A DNA stretch of 64,000 nt, from contig JACCGJ010010175.1 in assembly GCA_013407085.1 (NCBI GenBank), positions 1-64,000 of the forward strand, given 5' to 3'. The stretch is from Atriophallophorus winterbourni (lineage: Eukaryota; Platyhelminthes; Trematoda; Plagiorchiida; Microphallidae). This document shows, one piece after another, positions 10,850 through 36,153 of the stretch; the first letter of the stretch is position 1; every line of letters starts with the position of its first letter. A model generated the notes under the pieces. The model worked only from the letters and a program-made list of their open reading frames with translations. It was not told the DNA's origin and ran no database searches. Position numbers and translations under genes: made by a program.

Positions 10850-11585
10850 ATTACACGCAAAACTTGGAAATGATCCAGGGAGGCTAATAAAATGAAAATA
10901 TTTGAGCGTTTAGCACCATCCTAGTATGCAAATGTGAGCTGCATCAGAAAGAATATAAATGACCGCTTACGTGTTAAGCGAGCAACATTCCCCAAAATGG
11001 GTGAGGAAATATTTGTGAGTATTTTCAACACAACGATACACTTAATTTAGTTTCACATTGAATGTTTTTTAATAATGTAACTTATAAAGTTACCACGGAG
11101 TAATCGCATATTAAAACCAGCATCGTAAAAGCTGAGCTGATAATATTTACAGTGTTGTTAACTGAAAATACAAAACCTACCAGGCGAAGTATGCGCAGTG
11201 AAGACTGCGATATATACAGGTTCATGAATGCAGTTACTATTTAGGGGGATTTGCGTATATTAAATCGCAAGTTACAGGCAAATCTCGCTCAATATTAAAT
11301 GGCATCTTAGTTGAAATAGTACCAGGATTTCCAGGCCTACGACGTTAAATGGACGCACGGATAGACTCTAACAAAGAAGTTAGTAAGTAGTGTTACTCAA
11401 ATGCATTATTGAGTGCGCTGGGGTACACAAAGTTCTCGCTCAAAGTCAGTTCATTGGCGTGATGCAACATAAGTGAGTCCGTTGATAATTGGGCAAACGT
11501 TAACTATTCTATCTCACTTATTGTGTCTGTTGCACCGATTAACACGACCCCCGTGAAGACTCAAACTTTAGCTCGTTGCACACGC
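10850..11585. other. Non-coding stretch
   Basis: AT-rich, no supported gene. The only item of note is the possible plus-strand mini-exon at about 10997-11014 (MGEEIF then GTGAGT), too short to call. Confidence 0.3.
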
Positions 11586-11815
11586 AACGAAATCACAAGC
11601 CCGATGAAGGCAAAGTGCCGCACAGTCGAGGACTGCACGTGGGTTAAGATACTGTCAGGTTGCCCAGGAATAGACAGATATTGGAAAGAAAAATAGCAAT
11701 GGCGGTGAGACTCCAGCGTGTATTCGCATGCAGCTCACTACCGGTGGCAAATCTTTTTAGCACGGTTTTAGCTGTACAGCACAGAAGTGCTGCATGATTA
11801 CACATCTGTGCGGCG
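11586..11815 (-). repeat. Rep-A dispersed repeat, near full length
   Basis: About 230 bp. Contains the reverse complements of the Rep-A 3' hairpin region (degenerate here: CCCGATGAAGGCAAAG), the CAGGTTGCCCAGG block, GTGAGACTCCAGCGTGT, the CTCACTACCGGTGGCAAAT block and CAGCACAGAAGTGCTGCA. Useful for defining the full-length 5' part of the family. Confidence 0.75.
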
Positions 11816-12844
11816 GCGACCAAGGTAGCATTGCGCTACCTGTAAAAAACAGAGGTACCGTATGATTGCATATTAAAGAGTCACACAGAAGTACAACTTA
11901 AGCACATCACGCAGGAGTTGAACGAAGCTTCGAAGCGCATTGCGAGTTAGAAAATATTCATAACGTGAGAGAACGGATACGCCAGACAAATGATCAGTAG
12001 TAAATACAGCATTTGATTCGCTTTAAGTATGAATTTCCAAATTACAAAGATATCTTAGGCGCATTAACAAATAGAGAAACAAAACAAAATAATTGCGTAT
12101 ATTCATTAGCTAGGTGACGTTGCCCGATAGTTGCTATTTATATTTCTTAGTAACAGTGATACTTTTGTGCCATCATTTGAAAAGAATTGGATCAGTTTAT
12201 AAGCGCGAATTAAAGAAACCTAATTTGACGTAAAACGATCCAGCAAAAAGGTGAGAATATACCGGGGAATCGAGGTACGAAAATATTCGGTGGTATGGGT
12301 CACATTTTTTAGATACCCGAGAGCGGAATTCCAAAATAGATTCTTTTTGAGATGCTACATCCCGATCGATGTGAAACTCAGGGTGATCGAAGCGCAACGT
12401 GACATAGATGGCTAAAGATCCCAACCAGCAACCTTTCTAAAGTTTGTCTTACAGGCGGAGGCTAGTTACGCCCAAAACCGTGTTCAGCGCTGACCATTTC
12501 TGTATGCATCTTAGTGTTTGCGTAAGGTTGTATGCTGTGGAACGGTGATGAAAGCCTGTAATGATGCATAGCAGTGACAATCACAACGAAGCAATCGTGC
12601 TGAGTCCGATCCACTTGTATATGAAACTTGGTTGAATACCTCTTACGCAAGGTGGTTATATCACCACCCGTGTGCCTGTGCATACTGCTTTTACTCCAGC
12701 CATTCCCCATCTTTTTAAGCACTCGGCACTTACTACCGATGCAACGCTTTAATAGTTGGTGATAATGTTGAGACTATACATAAGCGAAGGGCTGCTGGGT
12801 CACATAGTAATCTCTGAATGATTGCAACATAGCAATTCGTTGCA
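11816..12844. other. Non-coding stretch
   Basis: No supported gene. Minus-strand frames at 12197-12424 and 12462-12722 show no known motif. Confidence 0.3.
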
Positions 12845-13067
12845 CAGATGTGAACGTGCAGTACTTACGTACTGTGAGGTTTCCACTGTGTTACATTGAG
12901 TTTGCCACCGGTACTGAGCTGCAGGTGGAAACAAGCTGCATCCTCACTGTCATTTCTATTTTTAATCTGCATATCTGTCTAGGCCTTGGGCAACCTGGCA
13001 TTAAATTAGTCTATATGCAGTATGTGACTGTAGGGTACTTTGCCTGGGTCAGACTTGTGATTTCACG
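12845..13067 (+). repeat. Rep-A dispersed repeat, near full length, diverged
   Basis: Runs from GTGCAGTACTTACGTACTG through TTTGCCACCGGTACTGAGCT and CATATCTGTCTAGGCCTTGG to TTTGCCTGGGTCAGACTTGT and GATTTCA. More diverged than most copies, so older. Confidence 0.7.
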
Positions 13068-13396
13068 TAACAAATTTATGTGGATTACGAAAGTGGAGAA
13101 CTGTGGCATCCTCAACATAAATGGTCCAAAATGATCCGATCAGATCACAATTAATAATTTCTCACGAAAAATAGGTATCAACCCGCGAACAGCCAAAGGC
13201 CTTCACCGAGATCTTTTCCTTTCAAGCCAATAAATCAAAAATCTAATAAACAAAGTTAGACTTTGAAGCCATTGTTTAATAGGGTTCGTACAAGGAACCA
13301 AGGTGTTCGAACACAGAATCACAGTGATTCCCGGTCAAGCGTTAGAGGCGCTGATGAATGACCAAAGTAATGTGTTGCTCACATCCCAGCAATTAC

Positions 13397-13438
13397 ACAC
13401 CACAACCGGTTTCTGTCTGTTTGTCGTCATCAGGTATC
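13397..13438 (-). ncRNA. Hammerhead ribozyme motif, unit 1
   Basis: On the minus strand: CTGATGA, a 13-nt stem-II region, GAA, ACCGGT, T, then GTGG. The conserved core (CTGATGA, GAA, A-U closing pair of stem III, cleavable GGTT) is intact. Stem II has lost pairs (CGAC-AAACA-GACA), and stem I is partly mispaired, so activity is doubtful. Confidence 0.6.
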
Positions 13439-13576
13439 GACAGTAAGATTAGGCGCAGTGAACCTCGTAACAATTGAAAAGTGGTAAACAAAGTGAAACT
13501 TTGAAGCCGCTGCTCAATAGGGTTCGTACAAATGTAATAAGTTTCTTAATTATTCATATCTGCATGCATTTCCATG

Positions 13577-13628
13577 ACACAAACCAAGACCGGTTTCGTG
13601 TTCTTTGCACTCATGAGCATCAGGTGGG
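13577..13628 (-). ncRNA. Hammerhead-like motif, variant, unit 2
   Basis: On the minus strand: CCACCTGATG, then CTCATGAGTGC, AAAGAACAC, GAA, ACCGGT, C, TTGG. The ACCGGT palindrome, GAA and a GTG/CAC stem II remain, but extra bases interrupt the CTGATGA box, so it is a derived or inactive form. The degenerate motif at 23.9 kb shares this variant layout. Confidence 0.45.
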
Positions 13629-14045
13629 GATCAGGATCCGATCCAAGATCTAAAGGACCCCGGGTTAGAAGTTTATGGAGGTTGTCAGTAAACAGATTAA
13701 CTGAATATGTCGTGATTCTGAGTAATTTACTTAAGATCCATTAAAGAAGAGAAGTATGGTCAACCCAGCTTGCTCATGTAACTGCAAATTCATTTGTTTT
13801 ATCCCACAAGGCATATAGAAGTTGGTGTAATAGCGATAATGGAAGTGGGGTTTTTATCTAGTGATTAATATATGAACTATGTTACTGATTCTATCTTATA
13901 TGCGCCTCGAGCGCTTGGCAAGGAATCACTTTGTGATTCTGTATTTGAACATCGTGGTTCTTTGTAAGAACAGTGGCATACAAGTTTAACTTTGCTTACC
14001 GCATTTCCACTGTTTCAAGGCTCACTGAACCTGATCTTACTGTCT

Positions 14046-14083
14046 CCACCTGATGACGGCAAACAGCCAGAAACCGGTAGTGG
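14046..14083 (+). ncRNA. Hammerhead ribozyme, best preserved of the 13-14 kb cluster
   Basis: Reads CCAC, CTGATGA, CGGC-AAACA-GCCA, GAA, ACCGGT, A, GTGG. Stem I is CCAC/GTGG (4 bp). Stem II is GGC/GCC with an AAACA loop. Stem III is the self-complementary ACCGGT with the required A-U closing pair. The cleavage site would follow GGTA (an allowed NUH). All universally conserved core bases are present. The palindromic stem III suggests action as a dimer or in tandem transcripts, as known for other retroelement hammerheads. Confidence 0.75.
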
Positions 14084-14110
14084 TGTGTAAGGGATGGGGA
14101 TGTGAGCACC

Positions 14111-14722
14111 ACAATACATTGATTCTATTTTAGTTCGAGTTTCCGTGTTGCTGAAATGCCCCATCGGTGACGAAGATCACTGCCCGTGACCAGTTAAGTT
14201 ACTACTAATAAATCATTGAAGGAAAACTTGAATGGCTAGGTGGCCGAATAATTATGCCAGCAATGGCGCTGCCCATGTGAAACGATAAGCTATACCAGGT
14301 AGCAATAGATTATCAATCAAGGGCCTCAAACTAGTCCACTGCAAACAAATCACGAAACCAAAAAAACAAACAAATAAGGATGATAGTGTATTAGAGGTTG
14401 AATCACGGACCAACAGAAAAACACGGCTGTTCACTGAACGTGGATACTTGCTCAATGTTAATCACGCCACATATCCTAAAAACGGAGCAAGCGACAGCAT
14501 CAAACGTAAGTAACTTTGAGGGAGAATATGTCAACGTAAGGCGGATATGTCCACATTAGCACACGAGACAAATGCGCACCGAGGCCGCGCTCGCTACGGT
14601 AGAAAACGCATAATCAGTAAGAGATGAATGGAAAGGCAAAAACAACGGGGAAAGTCAATTTGCAGCATATCGACACAGAAAGGGAACGCCAAAGATGAAA
14701 ATTGCTCGCGCAAAGAACACGG
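14111..14722. other. USP7 3' flank, probable 3' UTR and downstream
   Basis: No gene. I did not see an AATAAA on the minus strand close to the USP7 stop codon, so the transcript end is undefined. Confidence 0.35.
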
Positions 14723-30009
<15,287 letters not shown>

Positions 30010-30354
30010 TCGGGTGGATCACGCGTGAATTGAAAGACGGTCCAACGATTGAGAAATAATTTTAAAAAAGTTTACATCCAGTGTAAATCGGATAATTGCT
30101 AAAAGTAAATATATCAACAATGTATAAATGAATAAAAAGTAGTTGCGTGGTTACAATAAAGTTCATGTCAATAAACTGACAAGTAAATCGACAGCATATT
30201 TCAAAGAATGGGAAATAAAGTAACTTTCACACGTAGCTCGAAGAATAAAGCACGATATTATCAAAACATAACACCGGATCTAATCACATTTATGGAACAT
30301 AGGTATCGGCAAATTTGTTTAATTAATTAAACATAGTCAAAAATCTTGACTGTT
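30010..30354. promoter_or_regulatory. USP7 5' flank, candidate promoter region
   Basis: AT-rich upstream region of USP7 with no recognised core motif at a sensible distance. Position is the only reason for this label; a trans-spliced leader acceptor cannot be excluded. Confidence 0.25.
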
Positions 30355-30502
30355 TCTCGCTGTAGTCTCACTCATTTCAATTTATATTTTGTTTCTCATA
30401 TCTGTCTAGGTCTGGGCAACCTGACAGTATCTTAGCCCACGTACAGTCTACCACTATGCGGCACTTTGCCTGGATCAGGCTTGTGCTTTCATACATACAC
30501 TC
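30355..30502 (+). repeat. Rep-A, 5'-truncated
   Basis: CATATCTGTCTAGGTCTGGG to GGATCAGGCTTGTGCTTTCA with TACATACACTC tail. It lies exactly where the 3' part of RTE-like element B is missing. Confidence 0.75.
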
Positions 30503-30518
30503 GATGGTTTCTACACGC

Positions 30519-31507
30519 CTATACGCCAGTGCGAGAGCCGATCTCACTTTCCAGCCCTCCTCCCGCCGTGATGCAGCTACCAAGATAGGTGAACTGTTCC
30601 ACACAGTCCAGACTGAGGTCATCGACCGTCAGAGTGGGCTGCAACCCCTCCCAATCTTGAAGAAGAACCTTACACTTAGTTGGAGCTAAGTGCAATCCGT
30701 ACCTAGACGCCTCCAATGCTAGCTGGTTCAGGGCATTCTGTAGGAACACCGGATCATCACCAAGCAAAGCAATGTCATCGGCATAATCAAGGTCAGTGAC
30801 ACGGTTACCTGGAAGTAGCTCGATCCCACCCTCAGTGAAGCTACGGAGAGCATTCTGGAGGACATTCTCGATCGCAAAGTTGAACAAGAATGGGGACAGC
30901 GGACAGCCCTGGCGCACGCCACTGGTTGTGAGGAACGCCGGCGATAGGCTGCCGTAGACCCTGACCCTCCCTGATGAATGATAATAGAGCTCCTTCAAGA
31001 TGGCGACATACTTAGGAGGGATGCCACTCCTAAGCAAGCATTTCCAAAGAGTAGTTCTGTCCACCGAGTCGAACGCGGCCCGGATGTCCAGAAAAGCTAC
31101 GATGGTTGGTCGCCGGTACAGGTGTCTGTGCTCTAATAACTGTCGCAGGACAAAAAGCTGATCCACGCATCCTAGCCCCGGGCGGAATCCAGCCTGTTCC
31201 TCACGGCAACGTAACTCCCGAATGGGCGATAGCCGACGAAGGAGGATGGAAACCAGGAGTTTAGACGCGACAGGAGTCAGGGATATCCCACGATGATTAG
31301 AACACAGATTCCGTGCGCCCTTCTTAAAGATTGGGATAACCGTCGATTCACCCCATGACGCCGGGACCCGCTCCTCAGCCCATACTTTGGTAAACAAATC
31401 ACGTAACTCCGCTGCCACAAGATCACCTCCCTCCTTAAAAAAATCGGGTGGAGGTCGTCAGGACCAGGTGACTTGTGGCGCTTCAGTGCTCGAATTACCT
31501 CTCTCAC
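30519..31507 (-). pseudogene. RTE-like reverse transcriptase (copy B)
   Basis: Two overlapping frames. The long one (31418-30519, 299 codons) contains all main palm motifs: ILLRRLSP and EEQAGFRPGLGCVDQLFVLR, AFLDIRAAFDSVDR (motif A aspartate), TSGVRQGCPLSPFLFNF (motif B), DYADDIALLGDD (motif C, catalytic YADD) and FTYLGSCITAGGG. The N-terminal piece (ALKRHKSPGPDD) lies in another frame near 31500. Catalytic residues are intact, but the C-terminal region is missing and the frame is broken. Confidence 0.85.
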
Positions 31508-31899
31508 CTCCTGGAGATCAGGAGCGGCTAAGAAAACGGGCCAAGGCGTGCAAATCGGTGTCTCAGGCGGCGAGGTCGGAGGAGGTGGATGGCTGAACTG
31601 AGCACCAAAGTGCTCAGCCCATCGTTTTAAGCGTCTACTAAGATTGGTGATCGGCGAGCCGTCAGTTTCGCAAATAGTCTAGCTCACTGTATTCAGTTTC
31701 GAACCAGTAGCTCTAATTAACTGAAACAATTTGCGAGTATTGCCCGATGCGGCTGCAACCTCCATCTCACAAGCACGTTGCGTCCAACAGAACTCGCGGT
31801 CATTCCTTAAGCTGGCCTTTAAGCGGGTATTGAATTCTCTCCGAGCACGGTTGTGTTCAGTGCCGGTGGGTAAAGTTCGACGGTGATCGATTAAAGCAA

Positions 31900-32880
31900 G
31901 TTACTGGGCCGAGATCCAAGAGCGTGGCAAAGCGCGGGTGGGTTGACAGCTTTCAGAAGTAGCACAGGACAGTGCTGTCCGAACGAAGTTCCAGTGCTGC
32001 TCAACATCAGACGGGGGTGCTTCTGCGAGCTCCCTGGTCAATGCATGATGGAACTTGGTTCTGACAGCGGGGAGGATCAAAGAGGCGGTGTCTACATGAG
32101 TTCGTCTTGCGCGTGCCTTACCCCAAATTGGAAGTTGACTGTCGCACAGACTAGCGCATGGTCTGAGTCCACACTGGTGGTCCAGTATGAACGACAATCC
32201 TTGATGCTACCACGCCACCTGTAGCTAATATCAATGTGGTCAATTTGAGACCAGACGTGCTGTGATGGTGAGCGCCATGTGGCCATTCGACGCTGGGAAC
32301 GCCGAAATGCCGTACTGGAGAGATAGAGGCGGTGATCGCCATAGAATGTGAGCAATCGTTCTCCGTTATCTGAACGCCCGCCATCCAGCCCATACTGACC
32401 TCCAAGGTGGCGCTCGTATTCAGACAGGCGACCAACGCGAGCGTTGAGATCTCCTGCCATGATTACGACATCTGTCCTGCGTGCCTTGCGAAACAAAGTA
32501 TGCAACTTCTCATAGAAGTTGTCCTCACTGAGATCCACACTACAGTCCGTTGGAGCGTAGGCAGAAATCACAAACAAATCCCTCCGCGTTTCTCACCGCC
32601 TGTTCACCCGACAGTGGCCACGAAATCGTGCACCGCACAGTCTGCTGTCAACGGGAATCCACTCTAAGAGTGATGGCTCAGCACGGGAACTGAGCGCGAT
32701 ACCGACGCCAGCCAATCCGGCAGAGGAAGCATCCGGGTCACTAGAGAGGCGCAGGTGGAATCTGCTGTCTGGTTCAGCTGGTGAGACCAACTGACAGACT
32801 TCGCTTGTGTCACGGAGACGGGTTTCCGACAAGCAGCAGATATCAATGCCTAACGTCTCGAGCGTTCGTGCAAGGCCGGC
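31900..32880 (-). pseudogene. RTE-like AP endonuclease (copy B)
   Basis: Two frames. 32832-32593 reads MSETRLRD and AGVGIALSSRAE. 32577-32092 reads FVISAYAPTD, VVIMAGDLNARVGRL, ATWRSPSQHVWSQIDHIDIS and DSDHALVCA. These are the catalytic motifs of the exonuclease III-like endonucleases of RTE elements (the ETR, GDLNA, QIDHI and SDHALV boxes). A frame change at about 32580 separates the halves. It would nick the target for priming. Confidence 0.85.
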
Positions 32881-32890
32881 CTGTTATCCC

Positions 32891-33500
32891 GGTTGTAGCA
32901 AGGTCCGAACGTTAAACGAAGCTAACCTGAATGAAACCCACGGCGTAGAAGAGTTGCAGCAATCGACGGTTGTCTAGACGGCATGAGTCGTACATCAGGT
33001 AGAGAGAGCGAATCGGGGATGGTAACATGTGGAGAAGAAGCGGTAGAAGCAATAGAAGAGATAGAGTTAGGAATTTCTAGGACTGTTATTGTCATTGTTT
33101 GGGTGTGGGCGTGATACTACCCGGTTGCCCAGGCCGAAGTAGAGGAGTTGATCTGGAGGACTCCCACCTCAAGCCTTTGGCCCGAAAGCCTAACCCGCAA
33201 GGCAGCGGAGCGAGATTAAGGATCGCACCTATCGGGGCCGGATACTGTAGGTACAGTTCACAAGCCATTCGCGAGGTAGAGACCAAGCAGAGACTCCCGA
33301 CATCATCCCAACCAGTCGAGCCGGTGATCCTTGCGGATTCATACGCCTCTTCTGGTATACAATGTCCGCGAGGGACAAGGAGACTGTGTTTGTCTGGCTT
33401 CTCACCATTGACCAACCTGGTATGAGTAACTCTGAAGATGACACGAAGACATCACCCAGTATAGCTCAATGGATCATCGAGGCACGCAAGCCGCTGCACC
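32891..33500 (-). repeat. RTE-like element B 5' region
   Basis: Shares blocks with 9.95-10.15 kb and 35.3-35.75 kb, for example AAAGCCTAACCCGCAAGGCA and CATTGACCAACCTGGTATGA. It is located just upstream of the endonuclease in minus-strand sense. Probably the 5' untranslated part of the element. Confidence 0.5.
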
Positions 33501-33524
33501 ACGTCAAGATCTAGTCTCGGCGCA

Positions 33525-35160
33525 GTTCTAAGATCTGTCGAAGAGTAAAAATGTGGTCGGCACAGACTCTGCCAGACCGGAAGCCAGCTTGCTGCTCTCG
33601 GAGCTATGATTCCCTATGCGATCGAAGACATATGGACGCTAATAATCTCGTAATGATGGGAGTGAGACTTATCCCACGGTGATTCGAGCATGAGCTTCGC
33701 ACAGCTTTTTTAAATATCCGTATGATAACCGATTCTCCCCAAATCTGAGGGACGGATTCTGACAACCACACTTCACGGAGGAGATTGCCTAACGTGCTTA
33801 TTAGGACTTGGCCACCATCTTTGAACAAAACAGGCGGTATGTCATCGGGGCCAGCAGCTTTGAATCGTTTCATGGATTCGATACATGTTTTAATTTCTAT
33901 ATCACTAGGGGATCTACGCTAACAGACCAGGGATCATACTGCTTCAAATGAGGGAATGATTCTGTTGCAGGCGACCAGCTGAATCGTTCTTAAAAATGTT
34001 CGACCCAACGTGAGGCTCGGCTATTCTTATTAGTGATAAGAGTACCGGCCATTTAAGCGATAGTCTCACTTAATCCTTTTTTCGTAGGCCCCATCGATCG
34101 AATAAGTTACAAGAGTTTTCGCACGTTACCCGCATTATTTGCCATTTCCATTTGCTCTACCTTATTTAGCCACCATTATTCTCTGTTTAGTCTTAAGCTC
34201 TGTTTAAGTCCATTCCTTACGCGTCTGTATTGTGACTATGACCATGAGGTATTTAGCGTCGCTGTTGAAGAATTTCTATAGAGCGCTGTGAAATCCAGTT
34301 GGACTTTGGGGTTGATTGTGTAGTCTCACAGGCTGATATTGCGGCGGCTCTCATAATCCTTGCCATCTTGTTCCACCGTTCATCGGTAGTTGCATACGGA
34401 GCAAATGGGAGTGAGTAACGTAATGTGGTCTTATAAATTTCTTGAACTGCATGCTGAGAGAATTTTGCGATCGCATTGCGTTTTCTATTTGAAGGCTTCG
34501 TACCGAAAAACATTAACGAGAACCTACGCCTCACAAGAGCATGATCTGAATCTGTGCAGGTATTCCAAAAGGAGCGGCAGTCCTCAATGCAACTTCTCCA
34601 GCAAGCACATATAGCGATATGGTCGATTTGTGCCGAAATTTGGCGTCTATCCTGCGAGCGCCATGTGACACATCTTTTATAGCGAAAGAAAGTGCTGCTA
34701 ATGAATAATCGAGATTGTGCACAGAATTGTATGACCCGTTCACCATGATGTGTGTGTTCGCCTTCAAGACCAAGCATGCCACCTAATTGTGATTCAGATG
34801 TATCAAGGCGACCAAGTCTGGCATTCATATCTTCCGCTAAGACAACAATATCGGAGCTTTTTGCACGTCGCAAAAAAGCATATAGATCGTCGTAGAAGGC
34901 GTCCTTCTCGTTGTCGGAATTGGTGTTAGTCGCGGCGTAAGTTCCTATAATAAACAAGCATCTCTGATTAGAAGATTTTGAGTTTGGTCTAATATTAGTG
35001 GCTAGTCTAACTGCGCACATCCTGCTATTGCAAGGAATACAATCGATTAGACAGGATTTGGTACGTGAATTCAGCAGTATACCAACACCCGCCTGTCCCC
35101 GAAATGGCAGCTACAGAATCACCGGAGCATCGCAAAAAGTAGCGAGTTGAAAGGTTTGGG
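33525..35160 (-). mobile_element. RTE-like non-LTR retrotransposon C, 3' part missing
   Basis: Endonuclease in one long frame (35020-34253): FIIGTYAATNTNSDNE, IVVLAEDMNARLGRLD, RSQDRRQISAQIDHIAIC and DSDHALVRRRF. Next comes a decayed linker. The RT start (33873-33604) reads MKRFKAAGPDDIPPVLFKDG, FKKAVRSSCSNHRGISLTPI. RT sequence ends near 33530 with EEQ/AGFR-type remnants, where the 5' region of copy B begins, so B and C are arranged head to tail. Diverged from B, closer to A. Confidence 0.75.
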
Positions 35161-35275
35161 GTAGTAAGTTCAGTATGGTATGGTATGAAAGCACAAGCCT
35201 GATCCAGGCAAAGTGCCGCACAGTCAGAGACTGCAAATGGGTGATGTTACTGTCAGGTTGCACAGGCCTAGACAA
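35160..35275 (-). repeat. Rep-A, 5'-truncated
   Basis: Starts at the tail side with AGTATGGTATGGTATGAAAG, then CTGATCCAGGCAAAGTGCCG, to GGCCTAGACA. Lies between element C and its 5' region, so it inserted there. Confidence 0.75.
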
Positions 35276-35760
35276 TTAGGGTTCTCGACCAAAGCCTTTG
35301 GCTAAAAAGCCTGACCCACAAGGCAGCGGGTTAAGTTGACACCATGTTCGTCTGACCTCTATCCATTGACCTTCCTGGTATGAGTGGCTACTGGAAGGTG
35401 TTCGGAAACACCATCCAGCTAGCAAACCATGCACGGATGTGCAATCGTGAAGGTACTTTGTGCTGTGGCTACACCTTGCTAAATTAATTGGCAAAGGTGA
35501 GTGAGCGCAGGCTGATACAAAGCTGGAGTCTCACTACACTTTCCTGTTCTGGTTTTCTTCATATCTTGTCTAGGCCTGGGCAACCTGACATAATATCGCC
35601 CACTGCGTGTCCCCTGACTGGCGGCACGTTGCCTGGATCACAGGCTTGTTGCTTTCATACCATATATCGACCATGATAGGCACCATGGGTCATAGAGGTA
35701 CACAAACCATCGCACCACGTTAAGTTCCAGTCTTGGCGCGATGGACTGGAGATATTGAGC
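35276..35760 (-). repeat. RTE-like 5' region with a nested Rep-A copy
   Basis: The 5' block (ATTGACCTTCCTGGTATGAG and ACACAAACCATCGCA) is interrupted by a plus-strand Rep-A (about 35430-35665, GCAATCGTGAAGGTACTTTG to CAGGCTTGTTGCTTTCATAC). This dates the Rep-A insertion as later than the RTE copy. Confidence 0.55.
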
Positions 35761-36153
35761 GAAGACGACAACCGTCCATACGCTCGAACTCCATGTCTCA
35801 ACAAATTTCAAATGGCATTCGCGATCCATTGAATTGAATGTCGATAGGATGTTAAGAAATACTCCGATAGTTGGCCTACAGAACACCGTACCCCACGAGC
35901 ACGTTCTCTTGAGACTCTACTCAATCGGTGGTCTGCAATATACTCCAGACCAGTAAGACCAATCATCAATCATCATCATCATGAGAACAAGTCTTGAGGC
36001 CGAAAAGTGCCCAAGCAATATGAAGCAGAAAGCAGATAAGCGGAATACGCAACAGCAAATGCACAAAAAAGCAGCTCGTTTTTGTAGTTTCACTGCATGC
36101 GATTTTTGCGTTTTTTTGTTTTTTTATGTAGAATAATACCGAATAAAAAATTA

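Larger units (their letters stand above)
13215..14110. repeat. Cluster of hammerhead-bearing repeat units (two direct, one inverted)
   Basis: Unit 1 starts near 13251 (CAAAGTTAGACTTTGAAGCC) and unit 2 near 13489 (CAAAGTGAAACTTTGAAGCC), a spacing of 238 bp. A third unit is inverted at about 13905-14110, recognisable by GAATCACTTTGTGATTC and the GGTTCTTTGTAAGAAC block that mirror unit 1. Each unit carries a hammerhead-ribozyme motif with the palindrome ACCGGT as stem III. The layout resembles short ribozyme-bearing retroposons such as schistosome Sm-alpha repeats. It lies 0.6-1.5 kb downstream of the USP7 stop codon. Confidence 0.65.
30503..32890 (-). mobile_element. RTE-like non-LTR retrotransposon B, endonuclease and RT, 3' part missing
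   Basis: From the 5' side (high coordinate): an endonuclease (32880-32092) and an RT (31507-30519). The RT stops at the LGSCITAGGGLESEIGSR segment, where other copies continue with about 150 more residues, and Rep-A begins directly next to it. Non-LTR copies are normally 5' truncated, so the loss of the 3' end points to a later deletion or replacement. Several frame breaks separate the domains (about 32580, 32090, 31440). Confidence 0.8.
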
